NCBI GenBank assembly: GCA_963736595.1 | Contig: CAVTPG010000001.1 | Span: 62,001-126,000, forward strand | Length of the DNA stretch: 64,000 nucleotides | Source: Parapontixanthobacter sp963736595 | GTDB taxonomy: Bacteria > Pseudomonadota > Alphaproteobacteria > Sphingomonadales > Sphingomonadaceae | Reading direction: 5' to 3' | Part shown: positions 26,130-34,987 of the stretch, one piece after another | Layout: each line of letters opens with the position of its first letter | How positions within the stretch are numbered: the first letter of the stretch is position 1 | Notes under the pieces: generated by a model | Databases searched by the model: none | The model's input: only the letters and a program-made list of their open reading frames with translations | Told to the model about the DNA's origin: nothing | Made by a program: the position numbers and the translations under genes

Positions 26130-26162
26130 CAAAAACGCGCCCCGCATTTTGGCAGGACGCGC
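26130..26162 (-). terminator. Terminator of the SleB-like gene
   Basis: On the minus strand GCGCGTCC (26154-26161) pairs with GGGGCGCG (26135-26142), one mismatch, followed by TTTTTGCG (26128-26135). It lies 20 bp after the stop of the converging wall hydrolase gene. Confidence 0.65.
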
Positions 26163-26182
26163 TCTGTGTTTCGAGAACCGAC

Positions 26183-26845
26183 TTAACGGTAAAAGATGTG
26201 CGTGTTGATCGTGGCGCGCGCGGTTTTGCGCTTGGCCCAGCTTGGTCGCACATATTTCGCGTGGAAATACAGACTGTCTGCCGCTTCGCTGTCCCACAAT
26301 CCATTGTGCGCGATGCGTGCGATGGCTTTGGCGCGATGCCAGGCTTTCGAGCCTGTCTTGATGCGCGGCATTGAGCCGCCGCGAACGAATGAGAATTGCG
26401 AACGCTGATATACGACGCCGCAATAATCGGATGGAAACTGGCGGCTTTCGGCGCGGTTGATGATGACTTGGCCCACCGCAAGCTGACCGGACAATGGCTC
26501 ACCGCGCGATTCAAAATAGATGGCGCCCGCAAGGCATTGCATATCTTCGGATAGCGATCCGTCGACGGAGGTTTCCGCAACCAGCTCATGAAGCGAGTTG
26601 GCATTGGCTTCCGGTTCGGGAGCGACTTCTGCAACAGGCAGATCCTGAACGATCTCTTTTTCAACGAACACCGGAACCACTTCAGGTGTTTCGGTGGAAT
26701 CCGTGTTAGCTTGCATCGCTTCGGCATAGCCGGTTTGCAAAACTTCATCCTGCGCCAGCGCGCTGGAACTTTCCGCATAAGCAATCGTAAACACAGATGT
26801 AGCGGCTATCGCTGCCGCACTAAAAGAGAACGTTTTTCGCTTCAT
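26183..26845 (-). CDS. Cell wall hydrolase, SleB family
   Basis: 220 residues. A signal peptide (KTFSFSAAAIAATSVFTIAYA) is followed by a disordered, Glu/Pro-rich linker (about 35-90) and a C-terminal Hydrolase_2/SleB domain: CLAGAIYFESRGEP with the catalytic Glu, GQLAVGQVIINR, and YFHAKYVRPSW. SleB-type enzymes are lytic transglycosylases or amidases acting on peptidoglycan in the periplasm. The family is widespread in sphingomonads with several copies per genome. Divergent from the downstream intergenic stretch to DUF1491. Confidence 0.9.
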   Translation of the reverse strand: MKRKTFSFSAAAIAATSVFTIAYAESSSALAQDEVLQTGYAEAMQANTDSTETPEVVPVFVEKEIVQDLPVAEVAPEPEANANSLHELVAETSVDGSLSEDMQCLAGAIYFESRGEPLSGQLAVGQVIINRAESRQFPSDYCGVVYQRSQFSFVRGGSMPRIKTGSKAWHRAKAIARIAHNGLWDSEAADSLYFHAKYVRPSWAKRKTARATINTHIFYR

Positions 26846-27038
26846 GTAACCGTCATTTTAAGCGGTGAACGAGCCCGACGCAGGTTATGAGCGGTGCACA
26901 CCGATGAGGCCGTGCGTCAAATCCGTTCAGTTACGACCTGCCGGTCGCCCCCCGTCTACGCGCCGATGCAGAGCAGCCCGAAAGCCGCTGCACATTGCCT
27001 GCGTGTGTTGGAAGAGCGCTTAATTTAGGCGGGAGGGC

Positions 27039-27389
27039 CTAATAGTCAACTCGGTTAACCCTGCGCGCCATGAAGGATTGCGGGTCATCGATTTCGACTT
27101 CCACGATCCATAAATCGCTGTCCTGAGACTGCCGACGTGCCAGATATTCGGAAAATTCCAGCGGGTTATCAGGGTCTTGTAGCTTGGCTTCGGAAAACAG
27201 GCGCGGACCATCGAGATTGGGCATCCGCTCCCACAGCATGACATTTTTGCCACGCGTCATGGTCAGCACAAGGATCGTCCCGGCGTCCTTTTCGCCGCGC
27301 GCAACGATCGTCCCGAATCCGCCATCAGCCTGCGCTTGCCGCAGTATTGCGCCAGTTTCTATGTGAGCTGGAAGGCGCGGATGAGTCAT
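27039..27389 (-). CDS. DUF1491 family protein
   Basis: 116 residues from ATG 27389. The arrangement RLPAHIETGAILRQAQADGGFGTIVARGEKDAGTILVL and the end ERMPNLDG...DLWIVEVEIDD match DUF1491, a small soluble protein found throughout Alphaproteobacteria. No function is known for the family and no catalytic motif is visible. The 193 bp between it and the SleB-like gene hold no gene or structure I can support. Confidence 0.82.
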   Translation of the reverse strand: MTHPRLPAHIETGAILRQAQADGGFGTIVARGEKDAGTILVLTMTRGKNVMLWERMPNLDGPRLFSEAKLQDPDNPLEFSEYLARRQSQDSDLWIVEVEIDDPQSFMARRVNRVDY

Positions 27390-27483
27390 GAAACGCGGCT
27401 TTATCCCGAAAATAGTTTCAAATGCGACCAACTGCATGGTGCTTGCGGTAAGTTGTGCAACGCAGCAAATTCAACTGGTAAAC

Positions 27484-27991
27484 TCATGCCCGATAACCGT
27501 CCAGACTCGATAAAGCGATGCGTGAGCGCATGAACGTTCCAGTACCGCGACCGATCTCGTCACCTTGCGCATCGACCAGCCGACTCTCCGCGACCAGCAC
27601 ACGGCGTCGCCCGCTGACCCAGCGGCCTTCGGCGATGACACGGCCCAATCGGACGGGCTTGGTGAAGTGTAGATTGAACGAAGTTGTCAGCAAAAACCTG
27701 TCCGTCGCCAGCGTGTTTGCGGCATAAAAAGCCGCATCGTCCAGCATCTTGAAGTAAATCGTGCCATGCGCTGCGCCCGCCGCGTGATAGACATCTTCGG
27801 TGATGTCGAAAGTGATCTTCGCCAGCGCCCTCTCCGATTATGGAAAGCTCGGACGAAAATGACCGGTTGATTGGGGCGGAGCGGTAAAGCCCTTCCAGCG
27901 AACGGTGATGCGACGCTGCGCCATCCGCGCCGCTATCGCGCGCTTCGACGCCCGACTGGCCCGGATCAGGCCGCGTCACGGTCCGACACAT
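27484..27991 (-). pseudogene. Hot-dog fold thioesterase (PaaI-like), frameshifted near 27837
   Basis: The N-terminal part reads from ATG 27991 (SHHRSLEGLYRSAPINRSFS) to GEGAG, then the expected continuation ALAKITFDITEDVYHAAGAAHG and TIYFKMLDDAAFYAANTLA, the hot-dog helix, is in a frame reached by skipping one base near 27837. Dropping one G in ATCGGAGAGG would join them as one protein of about 168 residues. PaaI-type thioesterases cleave acyl-CoA thioesters. The gene start overlaps the end of ptsN by 26 bp. In the sequence as given, only an unusual short C-terminal piece from 27747 would be translated. Confidence 0.72.
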
Positions 27992-28427
27992 TGGTCAAAA
28001 GCGCATAGATTGCATCGGGGCTGTCGGCGCTTCGCAGCAAGCGCAATGTTTCCTCGTCGCGCATCATGCGGGAGATTGCCGCCAGTGCATGAAGATGCGT
28101 GACGCCGCAATCCGACGGTGACAACAGGCCGAATGCGATGTCGATCGGGCGGCCATCGGCAGCTGCATATTCGACCGGTTCGGCCAACCTCACGACGGCG
28201 GCAACAGGGCGCTGCAAACCATCGATGCGCGCATGGGGCAGCGCAACCTTGCGGCCAAATCCCGTGCTGCCCAATGCTTCGCGCTCACCCAAGGCTTCTT
28301 CGACGACATCGCGGTCGAGCCGGTAAGCGCCGGCAAACACTTCGGCGAGCGTTTGCAGAACCGCCGGTTTTTCAGCAGCATCGGCAAACATCACGGCAGC
28401 GGGGAGTAATTTGAAAGTCGCGTTCAT
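27966..28427 (-). CDS. ptsN: Nitrogen-type PTS EIIA protein
   Basis: 153 residues from ATG 28427 (AGAAG 6 bp upstream). EIIA-Ntr is phosphorylated by the PtsP-NPr chain and then regulates potassium transport, nitrogen metabolism and stress outputs without moving sugar. The active His is His65 in KVALPHARIDG; the fold follows PTS EIIA type 2 (LSPSDCGVTHLHALAAISR). Downstream of hpf by 186 bp; the usual neighbour rpoN is not in this window. Confidence 0.93.
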   Translation of the reverse strand: MNATFKLLPAAVMFADAAEKPAVLQTLAEVFAGAYRLDRDVVEEALGEREALGSTGFGRKVALPHARIDGLQRPVAAVVRLAEPVEYAAADGRPIDIAFGLLSPSDCGVTHLHALAAISRMMRDEETLRLLRSADSPDAIYALLTNVSDRDAA

Positions 28428-28613
28428 AAATCTTCTGTTGTTCAATTTCGCTTGCGGCGCGCAGGCTAGGCGCACGCGGTTTGCATCCGTAAAGACCGCC
28501 GGAAAGTGGCCCAGCGAGTCTCGTATTACAAATATCTGCTCGCTCAGGCGGACCTTAACAGGCGCAATGTTAACGCTGTCCTTAGCGGCCACCCTAGCCC
28601 GTTAAAAGCTGTG

Positions 28614-29186
28614 TTAGCGCGGCTCGACCCAGCCCACCGATCCGTCGCCGCGGCGATAAACCATATTATGCCGACCCGTTCCAGCATTTTTGAAAAACAG
28701 CGCGCCGGTATCGCGCAAGTCCAGCATCATCACAGCATCGGCCACACTGGCTTCCGGTATGTCAGCCGTCGTTTCCGCAACAATCAATGGCGCGTCTTCG
28801 CCGACCTCGTGCTCTTCGGCCTCCGGTTCGGCTGCGGCGAAGATAGTGTAAGCCGCCTCTTCTTCCTTCAGCGCATGAGCGGATTGGCTGTGCCGATCAG
28901 TGAGGCGACGCTTGTACCGGCGAAGCTGCTTCTCGATTTTTCCAACGGCCTGATCAGCGGCCTGATGTGCGTCTTGCGCTTCTCCGTGTGCTTTCAGGAT
29001 CAACCCTTGCGTAACGTGGGTCATAATGTCGCAGCTGAATGCTCCGGCGGGCGCTTTACCGAATGTCACATTGGATGAAATCGCGCGATTGAAGTGCTTC
29101 TCCACTACTCCGGCCAAGCGATCCCCGACATGATCCTGCAAAGCAGCACCGGTTTCGACCTGATGGCCCGACACGCGAATATCCAT
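28614..29186 (-). CDS. hpf: Ribosome hibernation promoting factor, long form
   Basis: 190 residues. The start MDIRVSGHQV at 29186 is preferred because a GAAGGAG lies 9 bp before it; ATG 29195 would overlap that site. The N-terminal S30AE domain (residues 1-100) is basic and includes the IEKQLRRYKRRL helix; a short linker then leads to the C-terminal dimerisation domain with LMLDLRDTGALFFKNAGTGRHNMVYRRGDGSVGWVEPR, ending in FFKNA...VYRR typical of long HPF. Long HPF forms 100S ribosome dimers in stationary phase. ptsN lies downstream. Confidence 0.95.
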   Translation of the reverse strand: MDIRVSGHQVETGAALQDHVGDRLAGVVEKHFNRAISSNVTFGKAPAGAFSCDIMTHVTQGLILKAHGEAQDAHQAADQAVGKIEKQLRRYKRRLTDRHSQSAHALKEEEAAYTIFAAAEPEAEEHEVGEDAPLIVAETTADIPEASVADAVMMLDLRDTGALFFKNAGTGRHNMVYRRGDGSVGWVEPR

Positions 29187-29315
29187 TAACGACATCTCCT
29201 TCGTTGGGGTTTGATGAGTCACGCTATCCTAAGCCTGAAAGGGCTGATTTGACGAGTCATATCTTGCGCAACTTGCGCGATGAACAACACAGCCTGACGC
29301 TGGCAGCAGTCTTTA

Positions 29316-30014
29316 TCAGCGATTCCAGAGCGGCGCTTTGATCGTTTCCAGAAAGGCAGCGTGGGCCGCCAGTTCGTCCGCGCTGGCGCTGTGTGGTCGT
29401 GGCTCGCGGCGCTGCCGGTTGGCTGGGCGCAACCCGGCGTTTCCGCCACTCGTATCCGCGTTGCCATCGCCATCCAGCTCCGCCGCCAGTTCCAACCCGA
29501 TCTGCCGCCCGCCGGTCAGCTCGATATAGACCTGCGCCAGCAATTCCGCATCTAGCAGCGCGCCATGCTTCACCCGATGGCTGCGGTCGATGCCGTAGCG
29601 CGTGCATAGCGCATCCAGCGACAATTTCGCGCCGGGGTGCTTGCGCCGCGCGATGGCGACCGTGTCCACCATCCGGTCCAGCGAAACAGGCTGTAATCCG
29701 CACAGCTCCAGCTCGTTATTGAGAAAGCCGAAATCGAAGCTGGCATTGTGCGCGACAAGGGGTGCATCACCCAGAAAATCGAGCAATTCCTGCGCAATAT
29801 CCTTGAACAGGGATTTGTCCGACAGGAAATTTGCGGACAAGCCATGCACCGCCTCTGCGCCCGCCGGCATATCGCGTTCCGGATTGTAATAGGTGTGATA
29901 AGTCTCGCCGGTCGGCACGCGCCCGATCATCTCGACACAGCCCATTTCCACCATCCGGTCGCCTGTTTTCGGGTCGAGGCCTGTTGTTTCGGTATCGAAG
30001 ACGATTTCACGCAT
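29316..30014 (-). CDS. dnaQ: DNA polymerase III epsilon subunit (3'-5' proofreading exonuclease)
   Basis: 232 residues. DEDDh motifs appear in order: FDTETTGLDP (ExoI with Asp, Glu), HNASFDFGFLN (ExoII), and HRVKHGALLDAELLAQVY (ExoIII with His and Asp). Epsilon proofreads for the replicative polymerase. The C-terminal tail after residue 195 is Arg/Ala-rich and lacks strong similarity. The gene is 48 bp after coaE and is likely the last cistron of the PPSR-maf-aroE-coaE operon, an arrangement common in alphaproteobacteria. Confidence 0.94.
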   Translation of the reverse strand: MREIVFDTETTGLDPKTGDRMVEMGCVEMIGRVPTGETYHTYYNPERDMPAGAEAVHGLSANFLSDKSLFKDIAQELLDFLGDAPLVAHNASFDFGFLNNELELCGLQPVSLDRMVDTVAIARRKHPGAKLSLDALCTRYGIDRSHRVKHGALLDAELLAQVYIELTGGRQIGLELAAELDGDGNADTSGGNAGLRPANRQRREPRPHSASADELAAHAAFLETIKAPLWNR

Positions 30015-30061
30015 GGCTATCTATCGCGGGCATATTTGGTGCTGGCAAGGGTCAGCGGCGA

Positions 30062-30667
30062 CTAATCTGCGGCGGTTTTTTTGCGAAGATGCTCGATCAA
30101 ATCGCGCACGGCGGTTTCGGTCCGGTCCAGCGTGGTTCCGGTATCGATCACATGATCCGCGCGTGCGCGCTTCTCCGCATCGGGCGTTTGCAAGCCTAAA
30201 ATATGCGCAAATTTGTCGGGCGTCATGCCGGGGCGGGCGAGCACTCGTTCGCGCTGAACATCAGCCGGAGCGGACACGACGACGATTGTATCGACCCTTT
30301 CGTGGCCGCCTTTCTCGAACAACAGCGGGATGTCGAACACGACCAGCGGCGCATGGCCATGTTCGATTAAAAACTCCTGCCTGCGTATGGCGACGGCGGG
30401 ATGCACGATGGCTTCAAGGCGGGCAAGGGCGGCAGGGTCGGCAAACACCTGCTCACCCAAAGCCTCCCGGTTGACGCCATCGGGTCCGGTCGATCCGGGG
30501 AAGGCCTGCTCGATTGCCGCCACCAGACTGCCGTCCGGCCCTTGCATCGCGCGCACTTCGGCATCGGCATCGAACACCGGCACGCCCGCACGCTCGAACA
30601 TCGCGGCAACGGTCGATTTGCCCATCCCGATAGAGCCAGTGAGGCCGATGATGGCGAGTTTGCTCAT
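30062..30667 (-). CDS. coaE: Dephospho-CoA kinase
   Basis: 201 residues. Final step of coenzyme A synthesis, phosphorylating the 3'-OH of the ribose. The P-loop GSIGMGKS lies near residue 14; VFDADAEVR, VVFDIPLLFEKGGHERVDTIVVVSAP and RVLARPGMTPDKF are typical of CoaE. The ATG overlaps the aroE stop by four bases, so the two are translationally coupled. Confidence 0.96.
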   Translation of the reverse strand: MSKLAIIGLTGSIGMGKSTVAAMFERAGVPVFDADAEVRAMQGPDGSLVAAIEQAFPGSTGPDGVNREALGEQVFADPAALARLEAIVHPAVAIRRQEFLIEHGHAPLVVFDIPLLFEKGGHERVDTIVVVSAPADVQRERVLARPGMTPDKFAHILGLQTPDAEKRARADHVIDTGTTLDRTETAVRDLIEHLRKKTAAD

Positions 30668-31521
30668 GGCGTCAGCAGCTCGCGCAATTCGGCATCATAT
30701 TGGCGTGGTGCCGCTTGGCCAAAAAACAGCTCAAAGGCGTGAGCGGCTTGTCCGATCAGCATCGCCAAACCGTCTATCGCGGCGAAGTCGTTGGCGCGGG
30801 CCGTTTTTAGAAAGTCGGTTTGCACGGGATCGGTCACGATGTCGTAAAAGATGCTGCCGGGCGGAGCATGGCTTATATCGAAAGCCAGATTGCTGTGTCC
30901 GCGCATCCCCAGCGGGCTGGCATTGATGACAAGATCCAGACAGCCCTCACGGTCGTCGAAGGCGAAATCGGTCGCTTCGCCAAAATGCGACAATGGCGGG
31001 GTGTGATGCTCGCCAGCGGGTGCAAGATCGTCCAGCAGTGCGCGCGCTTTTGCTGGATCGCGGCCCGCCAGCACAAGAGTGAAACCATGTTCTTGCAGCG
31101 CATAAGTGATGGCTCGCGCCGCGCCGCCAGTCCCGATAATTCGCGCCATGCGCCACAGATGGTCAGTCGCCAGCAGATCGCGCAGCGGCTCAAGAAATCC
31201 GGCAGCGTCAGTGTTGTGGCCAGTCAACCCACCATCTGGCGCGCGTGTGACCGTGTTGACCGCGCCGATTGCCCGCGCCTCATCCGACAAATGATCGAGC
31301 AACGGGATAATCGCTTGTTTATGCGGCATGGTGACGTTGCAACCGCGCCAGTTCTGATCGCTGCGCCGATCGGCAAAATAGGCGGCAAGACTGTCTGACG
31401 TCACGCTCTCCGCGCGATATTCTGCCTCTTGACCCAACTTTTTCAGCCAGAAATTGTGAATTGCGGGCGATTTGGATTGCGCAATCGGGTCGCCAATCAC
31501 TTCGGCATAAGGCCCGCTCAT
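30664..31521 (-). CDS. aroE: Shikimate dehydrogenase
   Basis: 285 residues. NADPH-linked reduction of 3-dehydroshikimate in aromatic amino acid synthesis. The substrate segment GDPIAQSKSPAIHN carries the conserved Ser pair and the catalytic Lys/Asp lie in NVTMPHKQ and HNTDAAGF. The NADP loop is GTGGAARA. The C-terminal GLAMLIGQAAHAFELFF is typical. Overlaps coaE and maf by four bases on either side. Confidence 0.96.
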   Translation of the reverse strand: MSGPYAEVIGDPIAQSKSPAIHNFWLKKLGQEAEYRAESVTSDSLAAYFADRRSDQNWRGCNVTMPHKQAIIPLLDHLSDEARAIGAVNTVTRAPDGGLTGHNTDAAGFLEPLRDLLATDHLWRMARIIGTGGAARAITYALQEHGFTLVLAGRDPAKARALLDDLAPAGEHHTPPLSHFGEATDFAFDDREGCLDLVINASPLGMRGHSNLAFDISHAPPGSIFYDIVTDPVQTDFLKTARANDFAAIDGLAMLIGQAAHAFELFFGQAAPRQYDAELRELLTP

Positions 31522-32117
31522 ATCAACAAATCACTCGCACCCGCGTCATGTTCGCGCAGGGCAGCCATTACCTGCAACAATGGCATTCCGAGGATTGCGA
31601 ATTGGTCGCCCTCCATCGCTTCGAACAGATGCACGCCGCGCCCCTCGATCCGGAATACGCCAACGCAATGGCCGACTTCGGGCCACTCCGCATCGAGATA
31701 GGCGGCGATAAATGGCTCGCTAAGTTGGCGAACATGAAGGCGCGCGAGATCGTGACCGACCCACACCACTTTCCCATCGCGCACCAGCGCAGCCGCACTG
31801 TGCAAATGCATTTCCTTACCGGAAAAGAACCGCAAGTGCTCAGCAGCCTGCTCGCGGCTATCGGGTTTATCGAACCGCTGCCCATCGACGACGACCAGTG
31901 AATCGCTTCCTAGTACCAGCTTCGCCGGATGCTCGCGTGATACCGCCGCCGCCTTGGCCGAGCTCAGCGCTAGCGCCACTTCCGCTGGTTCGGCGTCGGT
32001 CATTTCGGCTTCCAGCGCGCGTTCATCCACCTGCGCAGGGATCGCCTCAAAGCAGATGCCAGCCGCTGTCAGCATCGCTTGCCGCGACGCACTTTTGGAC
32101 GCCAGGATCAGGCTCAT
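31518..32117 (-). CDS. Maf-family nucleotide pyrophosphatase
   Basis: 199 residues. Maf proteins hydrolyse dTTP, UTP or modified NTPs to monophosphates and so keep odd nucleotides out of nucleic acid. Hallmarks are LILASKSASRQAML at the start, LVLGSDSLVVVDG with the catalytic Asp, and a C-terminal loop LFEAMEGDQFAILGMPL. Start and stop overlap PPSR and aroE by four bases. Division-inhibitor effects reported in Bacillus need not apply here. Confidence 0.94.
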   Translation of the reverse strand: MSLILASKSASRQAMLTAAGICFEAIPAQVDERALEAEMTDAEPAEVALALSSAKAAAVSREHPAKLVLGSDSLVVVDGQRFDKPDSREQAAEHLRFFSGKEMHLHSAAALVRDGKVVWVGHDLARLHVRQLSEPFIAAYLDAEWPEVGHCVGVFRIEGRGVHLFEAMEGDQFAILGMPLLQVMAALREHDAGASDLLI

Positions 32118-32956
32118 GCGGGACCGCCCACCGATTCTTTTTCGGCCAGTTCACGCTCATTATACAGCTTGATAATTGCCGCCGCCGTCTCCTCGATAGA
32201 GCGCCGGGTTACATCGATGATCGGCCATCCACGATCAGCAAAAATGCGGCGGGCAAACACCACTTCCTCGCGGACCCGGTCCTGATCGGCATAAGCGGTC
32301 TGGTTCTTTTCGTTCAACGCAAGTAACCGATTGCGCCTGATTTGCACCAATCGTTCAGGTGTGCTGGTCAACCCGACGACCAGCGGATTTTTCAACCCAT
32401 ACAGCATATCGGGCGGCGGACTTTCGACGACCAGCGGGATATTGGCGACCTTGTACCCGCGATTGGCCAGATAAATACTGGTCGGTGTTTTTGAAGAGCG
32501 GGACACGCCTGCCAGCAGAATATCCGCCTGCTCCCAATCCTCATGCAAAATCCCGTCATCATGCGCGATCGTAAATTGAATTGCTTCGACCCGCTCGAAA
32601 TAGGCCTTGTCCATAATATGCTGACGGCCCGGCTTGCTGTGTTGCGCTTCCTGGCCGAGTTTGGCTTCCAACGCAGCAGTGACTTGATCCAGCACCGGAA
32701 CCGCCGTCAATCCGGCGGCCAGACATTTGTCCTCCAGCCGTGCGCGCGTTTGCGGGTTGATCAGCGTAAACAGCACGAGGCCCGCATTCTGCTCCAGCGT
32801 CGGCATGATCCGGTCGAGATGTTGCTGCGATCGGACCATCGGCCAGAAATGGCGCACGACGTCGGCATCCTCGAATTGCGCAAGCGCGGCCTTGGCAAAC
32901 ATCTCCAACGTTTCGCCGGTGGAATCAGATACCAGATGAAGGTGCAAGCGCGACAT
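32114..32956 (-). CDS. Pyruvate, phosphate dikinase regulatory protein (PPSR/DUF299)
   Basis: 280 residues. PPSR-type bifunctional kinase/pyrophosphorylases use ADP or Pi to switch PPDK or PEP synthase on and off. The P-loop is GVSRSSKTPTSIYLANRGYKVAN, the rest follows DUF299 (VSDSTGETLE, GLTSTPERLVQIRRNRL, WPIIDVTRRSIEETA). First gene of a four-gene overlapping operon. It diverges from hemE; in Caulobacter and Rickettsia the replication origin lies between the homologous pair. Confidence 0.92.
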   Translation of the reverse strand: MSRLHLHLVSDSTGETLEMFAKAALAQFEDADVVRHFWPMVRSQQHLDRIMPTLEQNAGLVLFTLINPQTRARLEDKCLAAGLTAVPVLDQVTAALEAKLGQEAQHSKPGRQHIMDKAYFERVEAIQFTIAHDDGILHEDWEQADILLAGVSRSSKTPTSIYLANRGYKVANIPLVVESPPPDMLYGLKNPLVVGLTSTPERLVQIRRNRLLALNEKNQTAYADQDRVREEVVFARRIFADRGWPIIDVTRRSIEETAAAIIKLYNERELAEKESVGGPA

Positions 32957-33273
32957 AGACGGGCCTTAAAACGGGCTGTGGACAGAATGCCGCATAAACC
33001 ACGGCACAAAGCTGACGACAAGTTTCGGCGTCGATTCCATGCCCAATGCGAGTCCGCTACATGGCGTTTTATGGACAGGACGCCGCACTTATCGCCAGCC
33101 TGTGGGTAAGGGGCACAGCTTTCGTTTGACTCATATCGGTCCATGAGTCGAAAAGGTTTGGCATCTGGCTTTTGCGGGACAAATCGGGCAAGGCGATGCT
33201 ATCCCCGATCTCCACAGGGCCATCTACTAAATCAACTTATATATACTCTTATTAGTTATTGGATACGCGCGCG
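32957..33273. other. oriC: Candidate chromosomal replication origin
   Basis: The 317 bp between PPSR and hemE hold no gene. DnaA-box-like sites are TGTGGACAG (32977-32985), TGTGGGTAA (33101-33109, complement TTACCCACA, 8 of 9 to TTATCCACA) and ATCTCCACA (33208-33216, 7 of 9). Four GANTC sites, targets of the cell-cycle methylase CcrM, lie at 33033, 33050, 33128 and 33145. A perfect 7 bp inverted repeat GACTCAT/ATGAGTC spans 33128-33149. The 40 bp at 33221-33260 beside hemE are very AT-rich and could unwind. The RP001-hemE location is the same as in Caulobacter and Rickettsia; direct evidence is lacking. Confidence 0.6.
33128..33149. repeat. Inverted repeat inside the origin candidate
   Basis: GACTCAT (33128-33134) and ATGAGTC (33143-33149) are perfectly complementary across an 8 nt spacer, and each arm carries one GANTC site. 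Nine of ten bases pair if TTT/GAA flanks are included. Possibly a protein-binding site. Confidence 0.7.
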
Positions 33274-34290
33274 ATGCCCGGTTTGCTTCTCGATACCTTG
33301 AATGGCGCGATGCCAGACGTTCCGCCTTTGTGGCTGATGCGCCAGGCAGGGCGGTATCTGCCTGAATACCGGGCTTTGCGGGCTGACAAGGGCGGCTTTC
33401 TTGCGCTGGTTTACGATACCGATGCAGCGGCCGAAGTCACGGTGCAGCCGATCCGGCGGTTTGGGTTCGACGGAGCGATCCTGTTTTCCGATATTCTGAT
33501 CGTGCCTTATGCGATGGGGCAGGATCTGGAATTTCTGGCAGGCGAGGGACCGAAGATGTCGCCAAAGCTTGTCGATGTGGCGTTAAACAGCCTTGAAGGG
33601 GTGCCTGAGCGCCTAAATCCGATTTATGAGACCGTGGCAAAGGTGAAGGCGCTGATCGGCGCTGAAACGACCTTGCTGGGCTTTGCGGGAAGTCCGTGGA
33701 CGGTGGCAACTTATATGATTGCAGGCGAGGGCAGCCGTGATCAGCATGATGCGCGCGCTATGGCGTATCGCGACCCACAGGCTTTGCAGGCAATTTGCGA
33801 TGCAATCGGCGATGTAACCATCGATTATCTGGCCGGACAAATCGAAGCCGGAGCCGAAGCGGTACAATTGTTCGATAGCTGGGCGGGAAGTCTTGCGCCC
33901 GATGAGTTCGAACGCTGGGTGATCGCGCCTAACGCGCGCATCGTCAGCGGCTTGAAACAGCGACATCCCGACACACCGATCATCGGCTTTCCCAAGGGTG
34001 CGGGCGAGAAACTCCCCGCCTATGCCCGCGAAACCGGCGTGGATGCGATTGGTGTCGATGAAACGCTGGATCCGACATGGGTTCATCGCGAATTGCCGGA
34101 CACCATGCCTGTGCAAGGCAATTTCGATCCGCTGCTGCTGCTCGCCGGAACGCCGGAGCTTGAGCAACGCGCCGACCATATCCGCAAGGCGTTTGCCGGA
34201 CGGCCCCATATCTTCAATTTGGGTCACGGGATCGACCGGCGCACCCCGATCGAGCACGTCGAACGCCTGATCGCCGCCGTGCGCGGATAA
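33274..34290 (+). CDS. hemE: Uroporphyrinogen decarboxylase
   Basis: 338 residues from ATG 33274; a TTG at 33259 is the other option. The enzyme removes four carboxyl groups of uroporphyrinogen III in heme synthesis. Signatures are PLWLMRQAGRYLPEYR and the substrate-binding GFAGSPWTVATYMI; WAGSLAPDEFE and NLGHGIDRRTPIEHV complete the family pattern. No clear ribosome site precedes either start, so it may be translated from a short leader in the AT-rich region. It opens the hemE-hemJ-rho series. Confidence 0.95.
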   Translation: MPGLLLDTLNGAMPDVPPLWLMRQAGRYLPEYRALRADKGGFLALVYDTDAAAEVTVQPIRRFGFDGAILFSDILIVPYAMGQDLEFLAGEGPKMSPKLVDVALNSLEGVPERLNPIYETVAKVKALIGAETTLLGFAGSPWTVATYMIAGEGSRDQHDARAMAYRDPQALQAICDAIGDVTIDYLAGQIEAGAEAVQLFDSWAGSLAPDEFERWVIAPNARIVSGLKQRHPDTPIIGFPKGAGEKLPAYARETGVDAIGVDETLDPTWVHRELPDTMPVQGNFDPLLLLAGTPELEQRADHIRKAFAGRPHIFNLGHGIDRRTPIEHVERLIAAVRG

Positions 34291-34346
34291 ATTCTCTTCA
34301 TGGCTAAGGGGTGACGCGGCGCGTTAGTGGCCCTAAATGACCCAAT

Positions 34347-34790
34347 ATGCAGGATGCTTTATCGATGACGTATCTTTGGCTGAAAGCCGGCCACATCATT
34401 TTCGTCATCTTCTGGATGGCCGGATTGTTCATGTTGCCGCGCTATTACGTCTATCATCAGGAAGCTGCCGAAGGCTCGCCCGAAGTGGATCGCTGGATCG
34501 ACCGCGAAAATAAGCTGCGCAAGATCATCCTGCTGCCATCGCTGATCATCGTCTGGGTTCTGGGGCTGGCGCTTGCATCCTCGATCGGCGCATGGACGCA
34601 AGGCTGGTTCCATGCAAAATTGCTGTTTGTCGTGCTGCTGTCGGCCTATCATATGTGGCTCGTCAGCTATGGCAAAAAATTGGCGCGCGGCGAGCGGCCA
34701 CTGGCTGGCAAAACCCTGCGTCTGCTGAACGAAGTGCCGGGATTGACCGCCGCGATTATCGTCGTGCTGGTTATCGTTAAACCGTTTTAA
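34347..34790 (+). CDS. hemJ: Protoporphyrinogen oxidase HemJ
   Basis: 147 residues with four membrane helices; ATG 34365 is an alternative start. HemJ oxidises protoporphyrinogen IX at a membrane-bound heme. The conserved KAGHIIFVIFWMAGLFMLPRYYVYHQE carries the essential His and the helical core; KLLFVVLLSAYHMWL and KTLRLLNEVPGLTAA follow the UPF0093 pattern. Its place directly after hemE and before rho is the classic alphaproteobacterial order. Confidence 0.93.
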   Translation: MQDALSMTYLWLKAGHIIFVIFWMAGLFMLPRYYVYHQEAAEGSPEVDRWIDRENKLRKIILLPSLIIVWVLGLALASSIGAWTQGWFHAKLLFVVLLSAYHMWLVSYGKKLARGERPLAGKTLRLLNEVPGLTAAIIVVLVIVKPF

Positions 34791-34912
34791 CGCCGCGCTG
34801 CGCCACATAGAAACGGATTGACGATAGCGCCGCTGCGGCGTATTCGCACACGCAATCCGGTTTCGAGCGGCATTCAATTCGCTCCTCTTACGGTCCAGCT
34901 GTCTCCCAGCCC

Positions 34913-34941
34913 TTCGGATCCAACCGGTTTCTCGATATAAT
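34913..34941 (+). promoter_or_regulatory. Putative promoter of rho
   Basis: A perfect TATAAT (34936-34941) follows TTCGGA (34913-34918) at 17 bp. A start near 34948 would give a leader of 40 nt. The 197 bp before rho hold no gene. Confidence 0.4.
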
Positions 34942-34987
34942 CAGGGCCAACCACGCGCCTTGATGCCTAAAAAATTACGGATTATCC

